Shown in pieces: positions 1-7,545 of a DNA stretch of 19,466 bases; position 1 is the first letter of the stretch; every line of letters starts with the position of its first letter. Origin of the DNA: Gammaproteobacteria bacterium (GTDB lineage: Bacteria; Pseudomonadota; Gammaproteobacteria; QOAV01); the NCBI GenBank assembly GCA_027067235.1, contig JALXFQ010000188.1, positions 1 to 19,466 of the forward strand, written 5' to 3'. Below the pieces are notes generated by a model. That model was given only the letters and a program-made list of their open reading frames with translations, was not told the DNA's origin and made no database searches. The position numbers and the translations under genes were made by a program.

Positions 1-200
1 GCCCTGGCCAGAATGTGCCCATTATACTGATTTGTCGCAGCGGCGTACGCTCCCGCGAGGCGGGAAAGGCGCTGATCGAAGCTGGGCTGGAAAAAGTCTA
101 CCATGTAGACGAGGGTTTTGAGGGCGATCGCGACGAAAATCATCACCGCAGCGTACTGGGCGGCTGGCGTTTTCACGGCCTGCCCTGGGAGCAGTGTTAG
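1..200 (+). CDS. Rhodanese-like domain protein, C-terminal part (5' truncated)
   Basis: The reading frame is open from the first bases of the window (codons in phase from base 3) to TAG at 198-200, so the gene starts upstream. The visible part carries the rhodanese active-site loop C-R-S-G-V-R, with the catalytic Cys codon at 33-35. It ends in G-W-R-F-H-G-L-P-W-E, the typical close of a single rhodanese domain in small sulfurtransferases. By family, the Cys carries a persulfide and passes sulfane sulfur to an acceptor; the acceptor cannot be told from here. Whether the protein has a signal peptide or a second domain is unknown because the N-terminus is missing. The GTG at 15-17 is an internal valine and not a start. 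Confidence 0.85.
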   Translation, partial: PGQNVPIILICRSGVRSREAGKALIEAGLEKVYHVDEGFEGDRDENHHRSVLGGWRFHGLPWEQC

Positions 201-272
201 CTCCAGCCGTCAGGGCCGCCGCTGGTCAGTGTTGCGGTACAGCGCATTTGCTGGTTTGCACATTTCAGGATA

Positions 273-1697
273 ATGATTCACGCGCGAATAACGACTTTCA
301 TGCTCGTCTGCCTGCTCGCCTGCTCACCGGCGCAGGCATTGTCGGCTTTGCCGCAGGTCATGTTGACGCAGCTGCAGAAAAACAAAATCCCTGTATCGGC
401 GCTCTCGGTCTATGTCAGGGATCTGGACGCCGACAGAACCCTGCTGAGCTGGAATGCCGGCATACCGAGAAATCCCGCATCGGTGATGAAGCTGGTAACC
501 ACGGCTGCGGCGCTGGACATGCTGGGCCCCACGTTTCAGTGGAAAACCCGGTTTGCGGCCCTGGCTGATCCGCTGCACGAAACCGTGCGCGGCGATCTGT
601 ATATCCAGGGCGGCGGCGATCCTCACCTGGTTTCGGAGTCATTCTGGACGGACCTGCGTCATCTGCGGCATCAGGGCATACGTGCCATTACCGGTGATCT
701 GGTGCTGGACGCCAGCTATTTTCAACCGCAGGCCGAAGACCCCGGCGCTTTCGATGGCGAACCGTTGCGTGCGTATAATGCGCCGCCACACGCCCTGTTG
801 TTCAATTTTCGTACGGTGCATTTTTATTTCTATGCCGACACCCTGCGCGGCAAGGTGAACATTGTCGCCGACCCGCTGCCCGGCAATACGAAAATACATA
901 ACCAGGTGAAGCTGGTGAAGGCAAAATGCGCCAGCAAAATGTCCCGGATCAGGATCGCGCTCAAGCAGCGCGGGGAAACCACCGACGTGGTTTTTTCCGG
1001 CTCCTTTCCGCGCGGTTGCGGCGGTGCCGAACTGTATCGCGTGGTTGCCAGCCCCGAGAACAGCCTGTTTGGTGCTTTCCAGAGCTACTGGAAAGCACTG
1101 GGCGGTTCATTTGCCGGTAAAGTGAAAACCGGCCTTGTGCCTGCCAGTGCCAAAGTGCTCCATACCGGCAAATCACTGCCGCTGGCGGACATCATCCGCC
1201 TGGTGAACAAGAACAGCAACAACGTCATGGCGCGACAGTTGTTGCTGACCCTCGGCGCGGAACAGAAAGGCGAGCCCGGCACGCGTGCCAGGGGCGCGCA
1301 GGCCATCACCGAATGGCTGGACCGCATCGGCGTCGGTTCCTCCGGCTTTGTGGTGGACAACGGCGCCGGCCTGTCGCGTCGGGGGCGCATCAGCGCGGCG
1401 GCCCTGGGTGGCGTGCTGGAATACATGTACCACAGCAAGAACATGCCGGAGTACCTGTCCTCGTTGTCCATCAACGGCAGGGACGGCACCATGAAAAAGC
1501 GGCTGAAACATGGCCAGATTCTGGCGGCGGCGCGCATGAAAACCGGCACCATAGATCACGTCAAGGCCATTGCCGGTTATTTGCTGACGCATCAGGGCAG
1601 GCATCTCGCCGTGGTGGTTTTGATCAATCATAATCGCTCCGGCGCGGGCCGCTGGGCGCAGGATCAGCTGGTGCAGTGGTTGTACGACCAGTACTGA
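273..1697 (+). CDS. dacB: D-alanyl-D-alanine carboxypeptidase / endopeptidase, PBP4 type
   Basis: This 474-aa protein has the length and motif order of PBP4 (class C low-molecular-mass PBP, peptidase family S13). Residues 1-24 are a Sec signal peptide: a short basic start, a hydrophobic run and an A-Q-A-L-S cleavage region. The three penicillin-binding motifs are S-V-M-K (S70, K73), S-N-N (S315-N317) and K-T-G (K423-G425), so the enzyme looks intact. The family works in the periplasm, trimming the terminal D-Ala of peptidoglycan pentapeptides and cutting D-Ala-mDAP cross-links. The ATG at 273 follows an AGGA at 267-270, which is close but plausible. The 72-bp gap to the rhodanese gene shows no clear promoter. 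Confidence 0.93.
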   Translation: MIHARITTFMLVCLLACSPAQALSALPQVMLTQLQKNKIPVSALSVYVRDLDADRTLLSWNAGIPRNPASVMKLVTTAAALDMLGPTFQWKTRFAALADPLHETVRGDLYIQGGGDPHLVSESFWTDLRHLRHQGIRAITGDLVLDASYFQPQAEDPGAFDGEPLRAYNAPPHALLFNFRTVHFYFYADTLRGKVNIVADPLPGNTKIHNQVKLVKAKCASKMSRIRIALKQRGETTDVVFSGSFPRGCGGAELYRVVASPENSLFGAFQSYWKALGGSFAGKVKTGLVPASAKVLHTGKSLPLADIIRLVNKNSNNVMARQLLLTLGAEQKGEPGTRARGAQAITEWLDRIGVGSSGFVVDNGAGLSRRGRISAAALGGVLEYMYHSKNMPEYLSSLSINGRDGTMKKRLKHGQILAAARMKTGTIDHVKAIAGYLLTHQGRHLAVVVLINHNRSGAGRWAQDQLVQWLYDQY

Positions 1698-1799
1698 TTC
1701 TCAATCGCATAATTTACTTTTTTCGGTGCGGGGGTTAATGTTGCGACTGCGGGGCGGCCCCGTCTTGATCAACCATAAAAACGTAAGGGAGTGCAGGTT

Positions 1800-2195
1800 A
1801 TGAGCATGATGAGTGAATTCAAGGACTTTGCCATGAAGGGCAATGTCATCGACATGGCGGTTGGCATCATCATCGGCGGGGCTTTCGGCAAGATCGTCTC
1901 GTCTTTTGTAGAAGACGTGCTGATGCCGCCCATAGGCTTGCTCATGGGCGGCGTGGATTTCAGTGACCTCGCCATTACCCTGAAACAGGGCGCGGAAGGC
2001 GCTGCGCCGGTGCTGCTGAAATATGGCGCTTTTATCCAGTCGGTTGTGGATTTCCTGATTATCGCGTTCTCGATCTTCATCGCTATCAAGTGGATCAACA
2101 ATCTGAAAAAGGAAGAGGAACAGCCGGAAGAGCCGCCCAAGCCCTCCGCCGAAGAAGCGCTGTTGACCGAAATCCGGGATTTGCTGAAAAAATAA
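1800..2195 (+). CDS. mscL: Large-conductance mechanosensitive channel
   Basis: This 131-aa inner-membrane protein forms a homopentameric pore that opens under strong membrane tension and releases solutes during hypo-osmotic shock. The N-terminal amphipathic helix and first membrane segment are near-canonical (E-F-K-D-F-A-M-K-G-N, then D-M-A-V-G-I-I-I-G-G-A-F-G-K-I). The loop is followed by a second membrane segment at about residues 75-97 and a charged C-terminal helix ending in L-T-E-I-R-D-L-L-K-K, a typical MscL tail. I chose the ATG at 1800 because AAGGGAG (1785-1791) sits 8 nt upstream and homologues start a few residues before the E-F motif. An in-frame GTG at 1791 lies inside that ribosome binding site. 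The gene stands alone between dacB and fur. Confidence 0.95.
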   Translation: MSMMSEFKDFAMKGNVIDMAVGIIIGGAFGKIVSSFVEDVLMPPIGLLMGGVDFSDLAITLKQGAEGAAPVLLKYGAFIQSVVDFLIIAFSIFIAIKWINNLKKEEEQPEEPPKPSAEEALLTEIRDLLKK

Positions 2196-2260
2196 GGGTG
2201 CAAGCGGACGGCTGTGGCGGTCCGCACTATCAGGCCAGACTGCTGGCGGGTTGAGTGACT

Positions 2261-2701
2261 ATGACAGGTAGTGTCGATCTGAAAAAGGCGGGGCTGAAAA
2301 CCACCCTGCCCAGGCTGAAAATTCTGAACCTGCTGGAACAGAGCAGCGTGCGTCACCTGTCGGCCGAAGATATCTACAAAAAACTGCTGGAAGAGGGCGA
2401 AGAAGTGGGTCTGGCGACGGTCTACCGGGTACTGACCCAGTTCGAATCCGCGCGCCTGGTGATTCGCCACAACTTCGAAGGCGGCAGTTCGGTGTTCGAG
2501 CTGAATGACGAAGGCCACCACGACCATATCGTCTGTGTGGAATGCGGCAAGGTGTTCGAGTTCACCGACGACACCATCGAGAAACGTCAGTATCAGGCGG
2601 CGGAAAAAATGGGCTTCGCCCTGAAAGACCATTCGCTCTACATTTACGGCGTATGCAAGGGTATGCAGGAAAACGGCGTTTGCGATAAACAAGACGCCTG
2701 A
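2261..2701 (+). CDS. fur: Ferric uptake regulator Fur
   Basis: This 146-aa transcription factor binds DNA as a dimer when loaded with Fe2+ and represses iron acquisition genes. The N-terminal winged helix holds the Fur recognition region (L-A-T-V-Y-R-V-L, residues 51-58), and the stretch around K-K-A-G-L-K...T-L-P-R-L-K-I-L closely resembles E. coli Fur. Metal-binding features are present: H-H-D-H at 86-89 and the C-x-x-C pair C92/C95, with H-S-L-Y-I-Y-G further on. A third Cys pair lies near the C-terminus. The ATG at 2261 is preferred over an in-frame GTG at 2255 because it gives the usual short Fur N-terminus. The antiporter gene begins 8 bp after the stop, so the two are probably cotranscribed. 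No convincing Fur box was seen upstream. Confidence 0.94.
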   Translation: MTGSVDLKKAGLKTTLPRLKILNLLEQSSVRHLSAEDIYKKLLEEGEEVGLATVYRVLTQFESARLVIRHNFEGGSSVFELNDEGHHDHIVCVECGKVFEFTDDTIEKRQYQAAEKMGFALKDHSLYIYGVCKGMQENGVCDKQDA

Positions 2702-2709
2702 CGCCGCGA

Positions 2710-3977
<1,268 letters not shown>

Positions 3978-3987
<10 letters not shown>

Positions 3988-4490
3988 ATGCGGGCAAGCA
4001 GCAGCAACTGGTAAATGACCAGGCCGACGTAGGTGCTGAATATGATGTACAGCAGTTGGGCGGATTTCAGCCACATGATGCGGAAATGTTTGTGCGCCAG
4101 CAAAAAAACCAGCCCCGCAGCGGTGAGGAAAAACTTGATGCCGACAAACAACTGCGTACTGCTGTTTTCCATCAGCCACGCCACGAAAGGATTGATCTCC
4201 TCGCCACCATTGCTGATGATGACATAAGTGAAGAATATATCCGCCAGACACAGGCCCAGGGTCAGGATGACCAGATAGAAATAGCGCGTTTCGTGTGCAT
4301 CGACATAGCTGTCATGGATTTTGTCGCTGCAGCGGCGCGGGCCGTGGCGGCGGTCCATGTAAAAGGAACAGAAGAAAGCGCGTAACCGGTCCTGCCGGCG
4401 GTCGCACGCCGCGCGCCGGTCGCGGCCAGCAGATGCTGCGCCGGGCAGGCTGCCCGCCAGCTTGTCAAACATCAGCTCGTTTCCAGGCAT
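3978..4490 (-). CDS. DUF5658-type membrane protein
   Basis: This is a predicted inner-membrane protein of about 170 aa with an Arg-rich cytoplasmic N-terminus (D-R-R-A-A-C-D-R-R-Q-D-R, then M-D-R-R-H-G-P-R-R). Three or four membrane segments follow, including a first segment ending in A-D-I-F-F-T-Y and the hallmark G-G-E-E-I-N-P-F-V. That layout fits the DUF5658 family, whose function is unknown to me. The open frame extends upstream to 4688, but that extra 66 residues is low-complexity and basic and overlaps the next gene. I therefore take the ATG at 4490; 4472 is an equally possible start. No strong ribosome binding site decides between them. The stop overlaps the antiporter's stop tail-to-tail by 10 bp. 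Confidence 0.72.
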
Positions 4491-4549
4491 GCTGCCCAAT
4501 TTATCGCGACGGTGAAATAATGCAAGCCTCGAAAAATGAAGCTGCCCAC

Positions 4550-4774
4550 TCAGGCTTCCCATTCCTCCACTGTGGGCGGTTTTCTTTTGGTGCTGAGTAA
4601 CCGCCGGCCTTCCTTGCGGTCCCTTGCGATAATCATGCGCATATCGGTGAGGTCGCCTTCCGGCTTGCTCATGCGATATTCCCGGCAAACCTTGCGCGCT
4701 TCCTTGAAAGTAGCGTATTCATTCTCGAAACTGGGTTTGCCATCTTCGGAAATCCTGAAAACAAAATACGGCAT
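4550..4774 (-). CDS. Small hypothetical protein (74 aa)
   Basis: This short soluble protein begins M-P-Y-F-V-F-R-I and is rich in charged residues, with alternating beta-like and helical stretches (F-K-E-A-R-K-V-C-R-E-Y-R, then D-M-R-M-I-I-A-R-D). A good ribosome binding site, GAGGAT (complement of 4781-4786), sits 6 nt before the ATG. Small proteins beginning M-P-Y-F-V-Y occur in other gammaproteobacteria as far as I recall, but I know no function and claim none. It lies 66 bp downstream of the ycgN-like gene and upstream of the DUF5658 gene on the same strand, so the three may share a transcript. There are no membrane segments or metal motifs. Confidence 0.7.
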   Translation of the reverse strand: MPYFVFRISEDGKPSFENEYATFKEARKVCREYRMSKPEGDLTDMRMIIARDRKEGRRLLSTKRKPPTVEEWEA

Positions 4775-4840
4775 TGATTGATCCTCAAATATCAGACAGC
4801 GATGATTTTCCGATGAAATCAGCGCTTAACGCCATACCCT

Positions 4841-5320
4841 TTAGGGCTTATACGTCTCGCTGATGATGAATTTTACCAGATCGTCCGGTTGCACGATCTC
4901 TTCCGAGACGTACTCCGGGGTGACAGCCACGCCTTCTGCTTCCATGGCCCTGCGTGAGCCGGTAATCAACGGGTGCCACGTTGGCAGATCGCGTCCTTCC
5001 AGCAGGCGGCGATAGGCGCAATGTTGCGGCGCAAAATAGGCGTCGCCCAGATTGTCCGGTGTCAGCGTCATGCAGGTGGGCACCAGCTCGCTGCGCTTGC
5101 CATATTCGCCGCAGCGCCCGCTTTCCCGGTCGAGATAGCGGCAAACCACGCCGGTTTCAACCACTTCGCCGGTATCCTCGTCTTCCAGGCACAGTTGACA
5201 GCAGCGCGCGCAGCCGTCGCACAGCGATTCCCATTCGCTGTGGGTCATTTCCTCCAGCGTCTTGGTTTTCCAGAAAGCGTCGGGCTTGTCAGAAGGGCGG
5301 TCAGAAGACTGGTTTGACAT
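4841..5320 (-). CDS. YcgN/UPF0260 family cysteine cluster protein
   Basis: This 159-aa protein matches the UPF0260 (YcgN) pattern. It opens F-W-K-T-K-T-L-E-E-M, then E-W-E-S-L-C-D-G-C-A-R-C-C with a dense Cys cluster, E-D-E-D-T-G-E, another Cys pair in the C-R-Y-L-D...C-G-E-Y part, V-P-T-C-M-T-L-T-P, C-A-Y-R-R-L-L-E-G and W-H-P-L-I-T-G. The Cys spacing is that of the zinc- or iron-sulfur-binding 'CxxCxxCC' group; the bound metal and the role are not established as far as I know. The open frame runs back to 5371, but the ATG at 5320 gives a length like E. coli YcgN and avoids overlap with the divergent gene at 5370. No clear ribosome binding site supports either start. Confidence 0.9.
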   Translation of the reverse strand: MSNQSSDRPSDKPDAFWKTKTLEEMTHSEWESLCDGCARCCQLCLEDEDTGEVVETGVVCRYLDRESGRCGEYGKRSELVPTCMTLTPDNLGDAYFAPQHCAYRRLLEGRDLPTWHPLITGSRRAMEAEGVAVTPEYVSEEIVQPDDLVKFIISETYKP

Positions 5321-5359
5321 GGCTGGTTTGCGGTATGTTGAAGCTTTCCATATTAACAC

Positions 5360-5364
5360 GGAGG
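5360..5364 (+). promoter_or_regulatory. Ribosome binding site of the 83-aa ORF
   Basis: GGAGG lies 5 nt before the ATG at 5370. It decides the start, since the open frame extends back to 5262 through the ycgN coding region with no other site. Confidence 0.6.
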
Positions 5365-5369
5365 CGTAC

Positions 5370-5621
5370 ATGCGCGGTATGGTACCACCGGACAGGGATT
5401 CAACGGTTTCGCAAATTCGCTACGCCGTGGTTTATGTGCCGAAGCGTAGTCGGGGGCGTTTTCCGCAGGGGAGCGTCAATATCGTCGAAACCGATATGGC
5501 TGCCTTCCAGCAAGCCGACCCCGAAAGTCGCCGGTTTGCCGCCGTGGTTTCCGGCCCCTCCAAATCATCGGAAGGGCAGATGATCTATTATCTTGTGGAA
5601 TGGCTGGGTGTTGAGCCGTGA
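5370..5621 (+). CDS. Hypothetical protein (83 aa), divergent from ycgN
   Basis: I do not recognise a named family. The protein has a short acidic start, then alternating beta-like segments: I-R-Y-A-V-V-Y-V-P, the basic K-R-S-R-G-R-F-P-Q-G, S-V-N-I-V-E-T, F-A-A-V-V-S-G-P-S-K-S-S-E-G and I-Y-Y-L-V-E-W-L. A small alpha/beta fold with a basic surface patch is plausible. There is no signal peptide or membrane segment. It is transcribed away from ycgN across a gap of about 50 bp and lies upstream of the glycine riboswitch promoter, so it is probably not part of the gcv operon. The canonical ribosome binding site and normal GC content argue that it is a real gene. Confidence 0.65.
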   Translation: MRGMVPPDRDSTVSQIRYAVVYVPKRSRGRFPQGSVNIVETDMAAFQQADPESRRFAAVVSGPSKSSEGQMIYYLVEWLGVEP

Positions 5622-5671
5622 GACTACCCTGAATTGAACCGCGCCATCCCATAACCCTCCAAATCGGGTCA

Positions 5672-5701
5672 GTGACAACAGCTGGCGAATCACGCTATAG
5701 T
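5672..5701 (+). promoter_or_regulatory. Sigma70-like promoter for the gcv operon
   Basis: GTGACA (5672-5677, one mismatch to TTGACA) and TATAGT (5696-5701, one mismatch to TATAAT) are separated by 18 nt. Transcription would start near 5708, just ahead of the first stem of the glycine riboswitch at 5719. The position fits a promoter that serves the riboswitch and gcvT. Confidence 0.65.
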
Positions 5702-5718
5702 TAAACATCGGATTCATT

Positions 5719-5896
5719 CCCGTGGGAGAGGGCAGTTCTGGAAGCTGCCGCCGAAGGCGCAACCGCCCGGAAACGCTCAGGCAAAAGGACTACGGGATGG
5801 CGGGCTTGCACCCGCACCGACTCTGGAGAATTTCTGAGCCACGCACAGGGCGACAGAATACCGAAGGGGCTAAGCTCTCAGGTACCCGGACAGAGG
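5719..5896 (+). ncRNA. Tandem glycine riboswitch (two aptamers)
   Basis: This leader carries two glycine aptamers upstream of gcvT, the classic arrangement. Aptamer 1 runs from 5719 to 5796. Its P1 stem is CCCGT (5719-5723) with ACGGG (5792-5796), and the core shows GGGAGAGG, GCCGAAGGCGCAA and CTCAGGCAAAAGGAC. Aptamer 2 runs from 5821 to 5895. Its P1 is CTCTG (5821-5825) with CAGAG (5891-5895), and the core shows CTGGAGA, CCGAAGGGGCTAA, CTCAGGTA and GGACAGAGG. These are the conserved glycine-aptamer segments. The 24-nt linker holds a 5-bp hairpin, GCGGG (5800-5804) with CCCGC (5811-5815). An intrinsic terminator begins one base after the last P1 strand, so control is probably transcriptional. 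For gcvT operons glycine is known to turn expression on. Confidence 0.95.
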
Positions 5897-5926
5897 GGCG
5901 CGACATGGTAGTGTCGCGCCTTTTTT
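5897..5926 (+). terminator. Intrinsic terminator, riboswitch expression platform
   Basis: GGCGCGACA (5897-5905) pairs perfectly with TGTCGCGCC (5912-5920) around a 6-nt loop, followed by six T residues (5921-5926). It ends 47 nt before the gcvT start codon and directly abuts aptamer 2 of the glycine riboswitch. The placement makes it the likely on/off element: full-length gcv mRNA is made only when the stem is prevented from forming. Confidence 0.93.
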
Positions 5927-5973
5927 ATTGCCGTTTGGCCGGTCCGGGGCGAATGCTCCAACACGAGGAAACC

Positions 5974-7074
5974 ATGACAAACAAAACTCCGTTGTACGAC
6001 ACCCACCTGGAATGCGGCGCCAAGATGGTGGATTTCGCCGGCTGGGACATGCCCATCCACTACGGCTCGCAAATCGACGAGCATCACAAGGTGCGCACCG
6101 ATGCGGGCATGTTCGACGTGTCGCATATGGTTATCACCGACTTGGCCGGCGCGGACGCCAGGGCGTATTTGCAACGCCTGCTCGCCAATGATGTGGACAA
6201 GCTGAAAACCAAAGGCAAGGCGCTGTATTCCTGCATGTTGAATGAAGACGGCGGCGTCATTGATGACCTGATCGTCTATTACGTGGACGACGACAAGTAT
6301 CGCATCGTCTCCAACGGCGCAACGCGGGAAAAGGATCTGGCGCACATGCGCGCGGTGGCGGAGCAGTATGACGATATAACACTGCGCGAGCGCGACGATC
6401 TGGCGATGATTGCGGTGCAGGGACCGAATGCGGCGGAAAAGCTGATCGCGGGCATGGGCGGCGATCCCAGCCTTGACCCGGTGCGCGAACTGAAGCCGTT
6501 TCACTCCCACAGCGTGGGCGAGATGATGTTCGCCCGCACTGGCTATACCGGCGAGGACGGCTTCGAAATCATGTTTCAGGGCAAGGCCGCGCCGTTCATG
6601 TGGAAAATGCTGCAGGAGGCCGGCGTAGCTCCCGTGGGACTGGGCGCGCGCGATACCCTGCGGCTGGAAGCGGGCATGAATCTGTACGGCGCGGATATGG
6701 ATGAAAGCAGGACGCCGTTTGACGCCGGACTGGGCTGGACCGTGGCCATGAAGGATGATCGCGACTTTATTGGCCGCCAGGCGCTGGAAAAGCAAAAAGC
6801 CGATGGCTTGCCATACCGTTTTGTCGGTCTGGTCTTGCAGGACAAGGGCGTGTTGCGCAACCACCAGACAGTGCTGTGCGGCGAAGCTGGCGAAGGCGAA
6901 ATCACCAGCGGCAGCTTTTCGCCGACGCTGGGCAAGGCCATCGCCATGGCGCGCATCCCGGCCAGCGTGCCGGCTGACGCCGAACTGGCGGTAGACATGC
7001 GCGGCAAGCCCAAGGCCGTCAAACAAGTAAAAATGCCGTTCGTTCGCAACGGCAAACCATTGATAGAGGTTTAA
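5974..7074 (+). CDS. gcvT: Aminomethyltransferase (glycine cleavage T-protein)
   Basis: This 366-aa protein has the length and sequence of GcvT. It takes the aminomethyl group from lipoylated GcvH and, with tetrahydrofolate, makes 5,10-methylene-THF and releases ammonia. Family landmarks include T-P-L-Y-D-T-H at the start, D-F-A-G-W-D-M-P-I-H-Y, D-V-S-H-M, the L-N-E-D-G-G-V-I-D-D-L-I-V-Y region, R-T-G-Y-T-G-E-D-G-F-E, G-L-G-A-R-D-T-L-R-L-E-A-G-M-N-L-Y-G and T-S-G-S-F-S-P-T-L-G. The frame is open back to 5722 through the riboswitch, but the real start is the ATG at 5974: GAGGAA (5965-5970) sits 3 nt before it and homologues begin there. gcvH starts 2 bp after the stop. Expression is likely controlled by the upstream glycine riboswitch and terminator. 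Confidence 0.96.
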   Translation: MTNKTPLYDTHLECGAKMVDFAGWDMPIHYGSQIDEHHKVRTDAGMFDVSHMVITDLAGADARAYLQRLLANDVDKLKTKGKALYSCMLNEDGGVIDDLIVYYVDDDKYRIVSNGATREKDLAHMRAVAEQYDDITLRERDDLAMIAVQGPNAAEKLIAGMGGDPSLDPVRELKPFHSHSVGEMMFARTGYTGEDGFEIMFQGKAAPFMWKMLQEAGVAPVGLGARDTLRLEAGMNLYGADMDESRTPFDAGLGWTVAMKDDRDFIGRQALEKQKADGLPYRFVGLVLQDKGVLRNHQTVLCGEAGEGEITSGSFSPTLGKAIAMARIPASVPADAELAVDMRGKPKAVKQVKMPFVRNGKPLIEV

Positions 7075-7076
7075 CC

Positions 7077-7466
7077 ATGAATACACCGGAAAATCTGAAA
7101 TACACCGCCTCCCACGAGTGGATCGACGACCTTGGCGATGGCCATGTGCGCGTCGGCATTACCGACCATGCCCAGGAGGCGCTGGGCGATCTGGTCTATG
7201 TAGAACTGCCCACTGTCGATGAAGACTACGGCAAGGGCGACGATGCGGCGGTGGTGGAATCGGTCAAGGCCGCTTCCGACGTGTATGCGCCGGTCTCCGG
7301 CACGGTGGTGGAAGTCAACGAGGCGCTGGAAGACGAACCGGAAAAAATCAACGAAGACCCCTACGGTGAAGGCTGGATGTTCAAGGTGAAGCTGAGCGAG
7401 TCGGACGAGCTGGATGAACTGCTGGACGCTGAAGCCTATCAGGGCGTTTTGTCGGAAGAGGAATAA
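7077..7466 (+). CDS. gcvH: Glycine cleavage system H-protein
   Basis: This 129-aa lipoyl carrier shuttles the aminomethyl intermediate from the P-protein to the T-protein and the dihydrolipoyl group to the L-protein (Lpd, not in this window). The lipoylation site is K64 in E-S-V-K-A-A-S-D. The fold's flanking motifs G-D-L-V-Y-V-E-L-P and P-V-S-G-T-V-V-E-V-N are intact, as is the C-terminal W-M-F-K-V-K. It begins 2 bp after gcvT, so the two are translated from one message. Its placement between gcvT and gcvPA is the standard order and argues against it being one of the GcvH-like lipoate-binding proteins of the sulfur-oxidising sHdr pathway. Confidence 0.96.
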   Translation: MNTPENLKYTASHEWIDDLGDGHVRVGITDHAQEALGDLVYVELPTVDEDYGKGDDAAVVESVKAASDVYAPVSGTVVEVNEALEDEPEKINEDPYGEGWMFKVKLSESDELDELLDAEAYQGVLSEEE

Positions 7467-7545
7467 CGGCGGGCGCTGCCTTGCCATGTCTGGGCCGGGC
7501 GGTGGAGAAACCTCGCACATAAAACAAACTTTACCGGACTGAAAC

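Noticed and set aside
269..278. GATAATGATT at the dacB start resembles the first half of a Fur box
   Set aside because: Only 10 of 19 positions fit the full Fur consensus and the match overlaps the start codon; most likely chance.
1750..1762. GC-rich hairpin (GGGG/CCCC) between dacB and mscL
   Set aside because: Stem of five pairs with a 3-nt loop and no T tract; too weak to call a terminator.
2204..2225. Hairpin GCGGAC/GTCCGC between mscL and fur
   Set aside because: Six pairs, 10-nt loop, no T run after it; could be structure but not a supported intrinsic terminator.
1769..2692. 307-codon open frame on the minus strand across mscL and fur
   Set aside because: Antisense shadow of two well-recognised genes; low-complexity translation with no family match.
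5314..5339. TTGACA followed by TATGTT ahead of the 83-aa gene
   Set aside because: Spacer is only 14 nt and the -35 overlaps the ycgN start codon; not a credible promoter.
5878..7086. 402-codon open frame opposite gcvT
   Set aside because: His/Ala/Val-rich antisense shadow produced by codon bias of gcvT; starts and ends without gene signals.
7077..7466. Idea that the H-protein is an sHdr-type lipoate-binding protein of sulfur oxidation
   Set aside because: It lies between gcvT and gcvPA under a glycine riboswitch, and no hdr-like genes are present.
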